Source: Micromonospora sp. WMMD812 (lineage in GTDB: Bacteria > Actinomycetota > Actinomycetes > Mycobacteriales > Micromonosporaceae). From it: a stretch of DNA of 64,000 nt. The notes beneath the pieces are model-generated. The model was not told the origin of the DNA. It saw only the letters and a program-made list of their open reading frames with translations, and made no database searches. Below, in pieces: positions 49,682 to 55,970 of the stretch. The first letter of the stretch is position 1; each line of letters begins with the position of its first letter. The translations under genes were made by a program, and so were the position numbers. Location: NCBI RefSeq assembly GCF_027497215.1, contig NZ_CP114904.1, positions 1,922,001 through 1,986,000 on the forward strand. The letters run 5' to 3'.

Positions 49682-49798
49682 GCACGACCCCGCGCGACCA
49701 CCCGCCCGGACCGCCGTGGCTCGGAAGCATCGCGTGCGGGTGCGACGCTCGGACGACGGACGGCTCGCGACCGGCGGACGACAGATACCACGACGAGC

Positions 49799-49838
49799 GT
49801 TATGACTGAGAGGCATAGTTATGCCTCTCAGTCATAAC
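49799..49838. repeat. 19-bp perfect palindrome, AT-rich, family copy B
   Basis: Arms GTTATGACTGAGAGGCATA (49799-49817) and exact complement (49820-49838), GT centre. Preceded by GAGC as in copy A (39316). It lies 118 bp after the MFS stop, so a terminator role is possible. Confidence 0.85.
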
Positions 49839-49921
49839 CCCGATCGAGGGCACCACTCGCCGGGCGCCACCGACAGGCATTGCCGGCCGCGCGCGGGAGC
49901 CGGCGGGTGAGAAGATCGATC

Positions 49922-50434
49922 ATGCCTGTGACCAACCCGTGGCTTGCCGGTCCGACGCCTACGAAACGACTCGATCGGCAGCGTCTGGACGAGCGCATCC
50001 TCAACCTGCTGTCGTCGCAGAACATGTGCGTCCTGGCCACGGCGGGGCCGGACGGCCCGCTGGCCACGCCGGTGCGCTATTTCCATCTGGACTTCGCGCT
50101 GATGTTCACCGCGGCGGCGACGTCGCCGAAGATGCGGAACATCGCCGCCGACCCGCGCGTCTCGCTCGGCGTCTTCGCCCCGCTGGTCGGCCAGGCCAGC
50201 AGCCGCGGGGCGCAGGTCTTCGGCCGCGCCCGGGTGCTGCTGCCCGGCGATCCTGGACGCGACCACTACTGGCCCGCCGTCCGCTGGCAGTCCGACCACG
50301 TGGAGCGGTCCCGCTCGCTCGACGAGCCACCAGCCGACCCGCTGGTGGTGGTCGAGGCGGACCGCATCGTCTACACGGAGCACTGGTTGCGGCGTGAGGG
50401 CTACGCGCCCCGCCAGTCTTGGCATCGTGGTTGA
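49922..50434 (+). CDS. Pyridoxamine 5'-phosphate oxidase-fold (PPOX/FDOR) protein
   Basis: 170 aa split-barrel flavin/F420-type fold: LNLLSSQNMCVLATAGPDGPLATPVRYFHLDFALMFTAAATSPKMRNIAADPRVSLGVFAPL is the conserved strand pattern; the C-terminal half has QVFGRARVL and VVVEADRIVYTEHWLRREGYAP. Probably binds FMN, F420 or heme in the cytoplasm; exact cofactor and substrate unknown. Its 3' end converges on rtcB with a strong hairpin between. Confidence 0.75.
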   Translation: MPVTNPWLAGPTPTKRLDRQRLDERILNLLSSQNMCVLATAGPDGPLATPVRYFHLDFALMFTAAATSPKMRNIAADPRVSLGVFAPLVGQASSRGAQVFGRARVLLPGDPGRDHYWPAVRWQSDHVERSRSLDEPPADPLVVVEADRIVYTEHWLRREGYAPRQSWHRG

Positions 50435-50462
50435 TCAGGCGGCCCGGCCGGACACGGGTGGC

Positions 50463-50493
50463 GGACCGGCGCCCACCCCCCGGGCGCCGGTCC
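50463..50493. terminator. Bidirectional hairpin between PPOX gene and rtcB
   Basis: Perfect 12-bp stem GGACCGGCGCCC (50463-50474) with complement 50482-50493, 7-nt C-rich loop, between converging stops. Confidence 0.8.
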
Positions 50494-50497
50494 GTGC

Positions 50498-51697
50498 TCA
50501 GCCCTTCACGCAGATCACCTGCTTGAGGTGTGCGACCACCTCGACCAGGTCCTCCTGCTGCGCCATCACCTCGGTGATGTCCTTGTACGCGCCGGGGATC
50601 TCGTCGACCACCCCGGCGTCCTTGCGGCACTCCACCCCCGCCGTCTGCGCCGCCAGGTCCTCGGTGCTGTAGGTCCGCTTCGCCTGCGCCCGCGACATCC
50701 GCCGCCCCGCCCCGTGCGAGGCCGAGCAGTACGCGTCCGCGTTGCCCTTGCCGCGCACGATGTACGACCCGGTGCCCATCGAGCCCGGGATGATGCCCAG
50801 GTCTCCCCGGCCGGCCCGGATCGCGCCCTTGCGGGTCACGAGCACGTCCACGCCGCCGTAGTTCTCCTCCGCCACGTAGTTGTGGTGGCACGAGATCGGC
50901 TCGTCGTAGCTCACCTGCGGGAACCGCTCGCGGACCACGCCGCACAGCACGGCGAGCATGACCGCCCTGTTGCGCCGCGCGTACTCCTGCGCCCACCACA
51001 GGTCCCGGCGGTACGCGTCCATCTCCGGCGTGCCGGCGAGGAACACCGCCAGGTCCCGGTCGGGCAGGTCGGCGTTGTGCGGCAGCCGGCGGGCCACCGC
51101 CATGTGCCGTTCGGCCAGTTCCTTGCCGATGTTCCGCGACCCCGAGTGCAGCATCAGCCAGACCCGGCCCGCGTCGGCGCCGCCCTGCTCCAGGCAGACC
51201 TCGATGAAGTGGTTGCCGCCGCCGAGCGTGCCCAGCTGCCGCTGCGCCCGGACCTCCAGCTGCGCCACCTTGCGGTCGAGGTCGGCGAACCGGCGCCAGA
51301 AGTCGTCCCAGCCGCGCTGCTCCAGGCCACGCACCCGGCGCGGGTCGACGGCCCGCTCGCGCTGCGCGAACCCGACCGGGATCGCCGCCTCGATCGCGGA
51401 ACGCAGCCCGGCGAGGTCGTCGGGCAGGTCGGCGGCGGTGAGCGAGGTCCGCACCGCCGACATGCCGCAGCCGATGTCGACCCCGACCGCCGCCGGCGAC
51501 ACCGCCTGCCGCATCGCGATGACCGACCCGACGGTCGCGCCCTTGCCGAAGTGCACGTCCGGCATCACCGCGACGCCCTCCACCCAGGGCAGCGTGCCGA
51601 TGTTGCGCAGCTGCCGGGCCGCCTGCTCCTCGATGGCGTACGGATCGGTCCAGACCCGGACCGGCGCCCGGGTACCGGCCAGCGTGGTGTAACCCAT
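50498..51697 (-). CDS. rtcB: RNA-splicing ligase RtcB
   Basis: 399 aa from the ATG at 51697 (GGAGACGACG upstream). GTP/Mn-dependent ligase joining RNA 2',3'-cyclic phosphate or 3'-phosphate ends to 5'-OH ends. Key motifs: MPDVHFGKGATVG (His ligand), GVDIGCGMSAVRTSL (Asp and Cys metal ligands), GTLGGGNHFIEV (His), LMLHSGSRNIGK, and the guanylylation site YCSASHGAGRRMSR (His nucleophile). No archease (RtcA/archease) or RtcR gene adjoins it. Instead two tRNA genes lie immediately upstream on the same strand, the nearer one ending 35 bp before the start codon, so they are probably on the same primary transcript. Suggests a dedicated tRNA repair unit. Confidence 0.95.
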   Translation of the reverse strand: MGYTTLAGTRAPVRVWTDPYAIEEQAARQLRNIGTLPWVEGVAVMPDVHFGKGATVGSVIAMRQAVSPAAVGVDIGCGMSAVRTSLTAADLPDDLAGLRSAIEAAIPVGFAQRERAVDPRRVRGLEQRGWDDFWRRFADLDRKVAQLEVRAQRQLGTLGGGNHFIEVCLEQGGADAGRVWLMLHSGSRNIGKELAERHMAVARRLPHNADLPDRDLAVFLAGTPEMDAYRRDLWWAQEYARRNRAVMLAVLCGVVRERFPQVSYDEPISCHHNYVAEENYGGVDVLVTRKGAIRAGRGDLGIIPGSMGTGSYIVRGKGNADAYCSASHGAGRRMSRAQAKRTYSTEDLAAQTAGVECRKDAGVVDEIPGAYKDITEVMAQQEDLVEVVAHLKQVICVKG

Positions 51698-51732
51698 CGT
51701 CGTCTCCTCGTGTCGTGCCTGAGCTGTCTCGG

Positions 51733-51806
51733 AGCGGCTGGCCGGATTCGAACCGGCGACCTTCACCATGGCGAGGTGACGCGCTGCCGGGCTGCGCTAC
51801 AACCGC
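51733..51806 (-). tRNA. tRNA-like, Gly(GCC)-type with C33
   Basis: 74-nt cloverleaf drawn by hand. Acceptor GCGGTTG/CAGCCGC (one G-U), T8; D stem GCGC/GCGC with loop AGCCCGGCA (A14, GG, A21); anticodon stem TCACC/GGTGA with loop TCGCCAT; variable AGGTC; T arm GCCGG-TTCGAAT-CCGGC; discriminator U; no encoded CCA. All conserved tertiary bases are present except position 33, which is C instead of U. The anticodon would be GCC; G1-C72, C2-G71 and U73 also fit tRNA-Gly identity. It lies 37 bp from the second tRNA and 35 bp upstream of rtcB. Could be a functional but odd tRNA, or a decoy/sensor substrate for RtcB. Confidence 0.75.
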
Positions 51807-51842
51807 GAGATTTTCCGGACGACGCCCGGCGGCGTCGTCACG

Positions 51843-51914
51843 TAGGCCGTACGGGATTCGAACCCGTGACCTCCCGGGTGAGAACCGGGTGAGCTTCCGC
51901 TGCTCCAACGGCCC
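51843..51914 (-). tRNA. tRNA-Glu(CUC)-type, non-canonical acceptor
   Basis: 72-nt cloverleaf. Acceptor GGGCCGT/ACGGCCT (first pair G-U), T8; D stem GAGC/GCTC with loop AGCGGAA; anticodon stem CCCGG/CCGGG with loop TTCTCAC giving CUC and normal U33; variable AGGTC; T arm ACGGG-TTCGAAT-CCCGT; discriminator A; no CCA. Actinobacterial tRNA-Glu normally starts GCCCCC, so this looks like an extra, specialised isoacceptor. First gene of the apparent tRNA-tRNA-rtcB unit. Confidence 0.8.
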
Positions 51915-52307
51915 GTGCCCGGGCGGGGGACCCCCCGCCCCGCCCGGTGCCGGGGCCACGGACGAAGAAGCCGCCCGGACCCCGGCGGGGGTGGGCGGCT
52001 GCGCGTGTGCGCGGGCGCGTCAGTCGCGCCGCCTCCCCCGGCGCCGGTCCCACATGGACCGACGCTCACCCAGGGCTGGTTCACCGGTGCACAACAGGGC
52101 ACCCCCACGCGGCGTGAACCGCGTGGTCCGGGTATTGGTGCACTGCGACACGGCGTACTCCCTGGGTTCGGTCTGTTGACCTTGCGCGGATGACGGTAGG
52201 CGCACCGCTCGACGCCCGCAATGGATATTCAGCGCGGCCACGTTTCGGCCGGCGCCGCACCGTCGCGCGGCTAGCGTGCCGGCCTGAGACGCACCGAGGG
52301 AGGACAC
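51915..52307. other. Divergent control region between tRNA-tRNA-rtcB and the DUF6058 gene
   Basis: No supported gene. Contains a hairpin GCCGCCC/GGGCGGC (51970-51999) that would form in a leader upstream of the tRNAs, a short GGTCC/GGACC stem near 52050, and a perfect inverted repeat at 52106-52127. The start of the minus-strand transcript was not identified. Confidence 0.55.
52106..52127. promoter_or_regulatory. Perfect inverted repeat CCACGCGG-N6-CCGCGTGG
   Basis: 8-bp arms with a 6-nt spacer, about 190 bp upstream of the first tRNA and 180 bp upstream of the DUF6058 start. Candidate operator for either side; the regulator is unknown. Confidence 0.5.
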
Positions 52308-52901
52308 GTGGATCTTGAACGGCAGGTGGCCGAGCGGTTCCGGGAGGTCAACGGAGACCATCCGATGACGCTGGCGGACGACGCGTACGTCAGTCGGGAG
52401 TTCGTGGTGCTGGAGAGGCTCTGCGCGGCGCGGGGACGGGATCCCGACGCGGTACGCCGGTTGATGCTGGACCGGCGGCTGCCGCTGCCGTCGTACCTGC
52501 GCTCCGACGGCGCGCAGATGGTGCCCGCCGACCTGTTCGACCTCGCCGAGCGGTCCGGCGGCACGGAGCGGTTGGCGGACTGGTTCGTCGCGCACTGGGC
52601 CGACCGCGCGGAGGGCGCCGCGGAGTGGGACGCCTACCTGAGCGGCCAGTACGTCTGCCTGCGCTCGGTCACCCCGGAGACGATCAGGCGCAAGGGCGAG
52701 CTGGTGGCCGCCATCCGCGCCGCGGTCGACGAATTGGACGCCGGCCCGGTGGACTCCGGCCGCCGGGCCCGGCTGCACGGACTGGTCGACGAGCTGGACG
52801 CGCTCGAACCGGCGTTCACGGCGTACGACCGGCTCCGGTTCGATGGCCCGACCTCCCGCGACACCTGCATCGACGCGGTCCGGGCCCGGTACCCACGGTG
52901 A
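52308..52901 (+). CDS. DUF6058-like protein
   Basis: 197 aa, GTG start with GGAGGA 5 nt upstream. No signal or membrane segment. Mostly alpha-helical with DDAYVSREFVVLERLCAARGRDPDAVRRLMLDRRLPLPSYLRSDGAQMVPADLFDLAE and VCLRSVTPETIRRKGELVAAIRAAVDELDAG, which I recall from actinobacterial DUF6058 proteins, some near natural-product genes. Molecular function unknown. Divergent from the tRNA-rtcB unit, but no functional link is shown. Confidence 0.6.
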   Translation: MDLERQVAERFREVNGDHPMTLADDAYVSREFVVLERLCAARGRDPDAVRRLMLDRRLPLPSYLRSDGAQMVPADLFDLAERSGGTERLADWFVAHWADRAEGAAEWDAYLSGQYVCLRSVTPETIRRKGELVAAIRAAVDELDAGPVDSGRRARLHGLVDELDALEPAFTAYDRLRFDGPTSRDTCIDAVRARYPR

Positions 52902-52949
52902 CCGCGGCGGCGTCGGGACCGGCGAGTTCCCCGCCGGCCCCGACGCCGT

Positions 52950-53372
52950 TCAGGCCCGTACCGCGTCGAGCATCTGCAGGTAGTGCGGGTTGCGCATGAC
53001 GCCGAGGATGTTGCCGAACGGGTCCACCACCGAGGCGGTGACGAAGTCGCCGTCACCGCGCGGGGTGGGCGGCTGGTGCTCCCGGGCACCGGCCGCGAGC
53101 AGGGCCGCCACGGTCGCGTCGAGGTCGTCGACGTGCCAGTAGACGACCGCCCCGCCCGGCGCGGCCGGCGTCCCCGGTGGGGCGTAGCGGCTGTCGATCA
53201 GGCCCAGTTCGTGCTGGTGGTCGCCGAGCCGGAACTCGTAGTACGCCGGCCGGCCCTCGGCGTCGCGCACCTCGTAGTAGGGCTCGACGCCGAGCAGGTC
53301 CGCGTACCAGGTCTTCGCGGCGGTCAGGTCGGCGGCCCAGAAGCTCACGGTGGCCAGTCCTCGCAGCTGCAT
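52950..53372 (-). CDS. VOC-family (glyoxalase/bleomycin-resistance-fold) protein
   Basis: 140 aa with two beta-alpha-beta-beta-beta repeats: LATVSFWAADLTAAKTWYADLLGVEPYYEV ... YYEFRLGDHQHELGLID, then VVYWHVDDLDATVAALLAAGAREHQPP ... FVTASVVDPFGNILGVMRNPHY. Metal-binding His/Glu positions are plausible (HELGLID, VYWHVDD). The ATG is 71 bp from the divergent WYL regulator; a perfect palindrome between them is the likely shared operator. Possibly metabolises or sequesters the regulator's inducer. Confidence 0.88.
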   Translation of the reverse strand: MQLRGLATVSFWAADLTAAKTWYADLLGVEPYYEVRDAEGRPAYYEFRLGDHQHELGLIDSRYAPPGTPAAPGGAVVYWHVDDLDATVAALLAAGAREHQPPTPRGDGDFVTASVVDPFGNILGVMRNPHYLQMLDAVRA

Positions 53373-53418
53373 GGTGCTTCCTCTCGTCGGTCGGTAACGC
53401 TGATGTCGACGTTACGAG

Positions 53419-53447
53419 CCATTGCGGAACGGTAGATTCCGCAATGG
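53419..53447. promoter_or_regulatory. Operator of the WYL regulator, spanning its start codon
   Basis: Perfect 11-bp inverted repeat: CCATTGCGGAA (53419-53429) and TTCCGCAATGG (53437-53447), 7-nt spacer. The right arm includes the ATG at 53444; TAGATT (53433-53438) inside it is a possible -10, predicting a leaderless transcript that the operator would block. Confidence 0.75.
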
Positions 53448-54457
53448 CTGGCAGACTTGCCGACATGTTGGAGACCTCGGCCCGGCTGCTGCGGCTGCTC
53501 GCCCTGCTGCAGGACGGGCGGGACCGGTCCGGGGCGGACCTCGCCGCCCGGCTCGGGGTGACCACCCGGACCGTCCGCAACGACGTGGAACGGCTGCGCG
53601 TGCTGGGCTACCACGTCGACTCCCGGCCGGGCGCCGGCGGCGGCTACCGGCTCGGGGCCGGCTCGGAACTGCCGCCGCTGCTGCTCGACGACGACGAGGC
53701 GGTCGCCGTCGCGGTCGGCCTGCGCGCCGCGGCGGCCGGCACGGTCGCCGGCATCGAGGAGACGTCGCTGCGGGCGCTGGCCAAGCTGGAACGGTCGCTG
53801 CCGTCGCGGCTGCGGCACCGGGTGGACGCGCTGCGGGCGGCCACCGTGTCCGCCGCGGCCGGTGGGCCGACCGTGGACGCGGCCACGCTGACCGCCGTCG
53901 CGTCCGCCATCCACCGCCGCGAGCGGCTGCGCTTCGACTACGTCGGGCACGACGGCGCGGACAGCGTCCGCAGCGTGGAGCCGCATCGGCTGGTCTACAC
54001 CGGACGGCGGTGGTACCTGCTCGGCTGGGACACCGAGCGGGCCGACTGGCGGACCTTCCGGGCCGACCGGATCCGGCCCCGGGTGCCGACCGGGCCGCGT
54101 TTCCCGCCCCGGGAGCCGCCCGGCGGCGACGCCGTCGCGCACGTGCTGCGCGGCGTCGGCTCGTCGGCGTGGCCGCACCCCGCACGCGTACGCCTGCACG
54201 CCTCCGCCGCCGCGATGGCGGAGCGGCTGCCGGCCACGGCCGGGCTGCTGGAAGCGGTCGACGAGCACCGCTGCCTGCTGCACACCGGCGGCGAGTCGCT
54301 GACCAACCTCGCCGCGTTCCTGGGCACCCTCGACGTGCCGTTTGAGGTGCTCGACCCGCCGGAGCTGCGCGACCTGCTGCGCCGGCTGGCCGACCGGTAC
54401 GCCGCCGCGGCCGCCGCCGACCCGGTGGTCAGCGCGGAGAGCGGCGCCGCGAAGTGA
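53444..54457 (+). CDS. WYL-domain transcriptional regulator
   Basis: 337 aa. HTH_11 at the N-terminus (MLETSARLLRLLALLQDGRDRSGADLAARLGVTTRTVRNDVERLRVLGYHVDSRPGAGGGYRLG), WYL domain at about residues 145-215 (IHRRERLRFDYVGHDGADSVRSVEPHRLVYTGRRWYLLGWDTERADWRTFRADRI) and a C-terminal WCX-like extension. Start ATG 53444 lies in a leaderless-type promoter; an ATG at 53465 is an alternative. Ligand unknown. Controls itself and the divergent VOC gene by the shared palindrome. Confidence 0.88.
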   Translation: MAGRLADMLETSARLLRLLALLQDGRDRSGADLAARLGVTTRTVRNDVERLRVLGYHVDSRPGAGGGYRLGAGSELPPLLLDDDEAVAVAVGLRAAAAGTVAGIEETSLRALAKLERSLPSRLRHRVDALRAATVSAAAGGPTVDAATLTAVASAIHRRERLRFDYVGHDGADSVRSVEPHRLVYTGRRWYLLGWDTERADWRTFRADRIRPRVPTGPRFPPREPPGGDAVAHVLRGVGSSAWPHPARVRLHASAAAMAERLPATAGLLEAVDEHRCLLHTGGESLTNLAAFLGTLDVPFEVLDPPELRDLLRRLADRYAAAAAADPVVSAESGAAK

Positions 54458-54463
54458 CCGGCG

Positions 54464-54970
54464 TCAGGCGCCGACGGCGCCGTCGATCGCCTCCCGGAGG
54501 AAGTCGGCGTGCCCGTTGTGGCGCGCGTACTCGTGGATCAGGTGCAGCATCACCAGCCGCAGCGACACGTCCTCACCCCACCGGGCCTGGTGGCCGGTCA
54601 CGTCCAGCGACTCCGCCTCCCGTTCGATGCGCCGGGAGTGCTCCACCTCCCGACGCCAGGCCGCGAACGCCTCCGTGCGGGTCGACGAGCGGGCGTCGTA
54701 CGCCTCCTGGTAGTCGCCGCGGGACGACCACACCAGCGGGACGTCCTCGCCGTTGATGGTGCGGCGGAACCAGGCCCGCTCCACCTCGGCCATGTGCCGG
54801 ACCAGGCCGAGCAGGGAAAGCGTCGACGGGGGCGACGACTGGCGGCGCAGCTCCTCGTCGGAGAGCCCGTCGCACTTCAGGGCGAGTGTCGCCCGGTGGT
54901 AGTCGAGGAAGGCCCGCAGCATCTCCCGCTCCCCGCCGGTCACCGGTGGGCTGATGCGCTCCGTCGTCAC
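54464..54970 (-). CDS. DinB/DUF664-family protein
   Basis: 168 aa from the GTG at 54970 (GGGAGA upstream). Four-helix DinB-type bundle: GGEREMLRAFLDYHRATLALKCDGLSDEELRRQSSPPSTLSLLGLVRHMAEVERAWF and C-terminal LRLVMLHLIHEYARHNGHADFLREAIDGAVG, with His residues (RHMAEVE, HEYARHNGH) at the usual metal triad positions. Members include mycothiol-dependent transferases. Converges on the WYL gene with a 6-bp gap. Confidence 0.88.
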   Translation of the reverse strand: MTTERISPPVTGGEREMLRAFLDYHRATLALKCDGLSDEELRRQSSPPSTLSLLGLVRHMAEVERAWFRRTINGEDVPLVWSSRGDYQEAYDARSSTRTEAFAAWRREVEHSRRIEREAESLDVTGHQARWGEDVSLRLVMLHLIHEYARHNGHADFLREAIDGAVGA

Positions 54971-55067
54971 TGCCGTCTCCCTTCTGCGCGGGCCGTCCAC
55001 TCCCGCGTCATCGGTGCCGCTCTCGACGGCACAGATGATCATGCCGGACGCGAACCGGGAGCGCGGT

Positions 55068-55958
55068 TCAGCCCACCGACGAACGGGCCACCGGGGCGCC
55101 GAAGTAGCGGTCCGGGTACGGCTCGTCCCGGAACCGGTAGTGCCACCACTCCCGGTCGTAGTTGACGAACCCGCCGTCGGTCATGAGGCGCTTGAGCAGC
55201 ATCCGGTTGGCCCGGGCGACGCCGGTGACGGCCGGGTCGGCGGTGTGCGCCCGGGTGTCGAAGCAGTCGAAGCCGGTGCCCATGTCGACGCTGTTGTCCG
55301 GCAACCGCTGGGCGCGTGGGGCGGTGCAGGAGACGAGCGGCTGACCGGGCACGTAGGGCGGCTGGGTGGCGGTGGGCACGTCGACCAGCGTCAGGTCCAG
55401 CGTACTGCCCCGGCTGTGTGCGGTGGGCGCGCCAATGTACCCGTCGTCGAAGAGCCGGGACTTGGCCACCCTGGGGTAGAACTCGGCCTTCATCTGCTGC
55501 TCCCCGGGGTGCCTGGCCCACGCGACGAAGTCGTCGACGGCGGGCTGCGGGCGGTAGCAGTCGTACACCTTCAGGCTGTGCCCGCCGGCCAGCGCGGCGT
55601 CCTGGACCCGGCGCAGCGCCTCGGCGGCCGGCCGGGTGAGCAGGCAGAGCGGCTCCGGGTAGCCGGCGATCGGCCGGCCGACGAAGTTGTGCGGGGTGGC
55701 GTAGCGGATGTCGGTGCGGATGCGCGGATCCACGTCGCCGAGCACCACGAAGCCGGGCAGCGCCGGCCGGCCGGTGGCCGACGCCGACGGGCTGGGGCTG
55801 GCCGGTGTGGGGGCCGGCCGGGGTTCCGGCCGCGAGCAGCCCGCGAGCGCCGCGACGAGCGCGAACAGCGCGACGGCGGCCCGGCGCGGCGACGGCCGCC
55901 GGCGGCGCAGTGCCGCGCCGGGCCGCCGTCGGCCGACCGAGGCACCTGACCTGCGCAC
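55068..55958 (-). CDS. VanX/DdpX-type D-Ala-D-Ala dipeptidase lipoprotein (M15D)
   Basis: 296 aa, GTG start. A basic N-terminus is followed by a hydrophobic segment ending in lipobox LAGC (about residue 41) and a Pro/Ser linker. M15 catalytic domain: IRTDIRYATPHNFVGRPIAGY, KVYDCYRPQPAVDDFVAWA, APTAHSRGSTLDLTLVD (SxHxxGxxxD zinc motif), DMGTGFDCFDTRAHT and DREWWHYRF (Glu base and second His). Cuts D-Ala-D-Ala-type dipeptides outside the membrane. No vanHA or vanRS genes are adjacent, so general wall-peptide recycling is more likely than vancomycin resistance. Confidence 0.88.
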   Translation of the reverse strand: MRRSGASVGRRRPGAALRRRRPSPRRAAVALFALVAALAGCSRPEPRPAPTPASPSPSASATGRPALPGFVVLGDVDPRIRTDIRYATPHNFVGRPIAGYPEPLCLLTRPAAEALRRVQDAALAGGHSLKVYDCYRPQPAVDDFVAWARHPGEQQMKAEFYPRVAKSRLFDDGYIGAPTAHSRGSTLDLTLVDVPTATQPPYVPGQPLVSCTAPRAQRLPDNSVDMGTGFDCFDTRAHTADPAVTGVARANRMLLKRLMTDGGFVNYDREWWHYRFRDEPYPDRYFGAPVARSSVG

Positions 55959-55970
55959 CCCTCCTGTCTA

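Noticed and set aside
52020..52778. 252-codon minus-strand open frame upstream of the tRNAs
   Set aside because: Mostly antisense to the DUF6058 gene, no RBS, no motif; the plus-strand gene has a good GGAGGA site.
55068..55958. Vancomycin-resistance (van) locus
   Set aside because: Only the VanX-like dipeptidase is present; no vanH, vanA/B ligase or vanRS neighbours.
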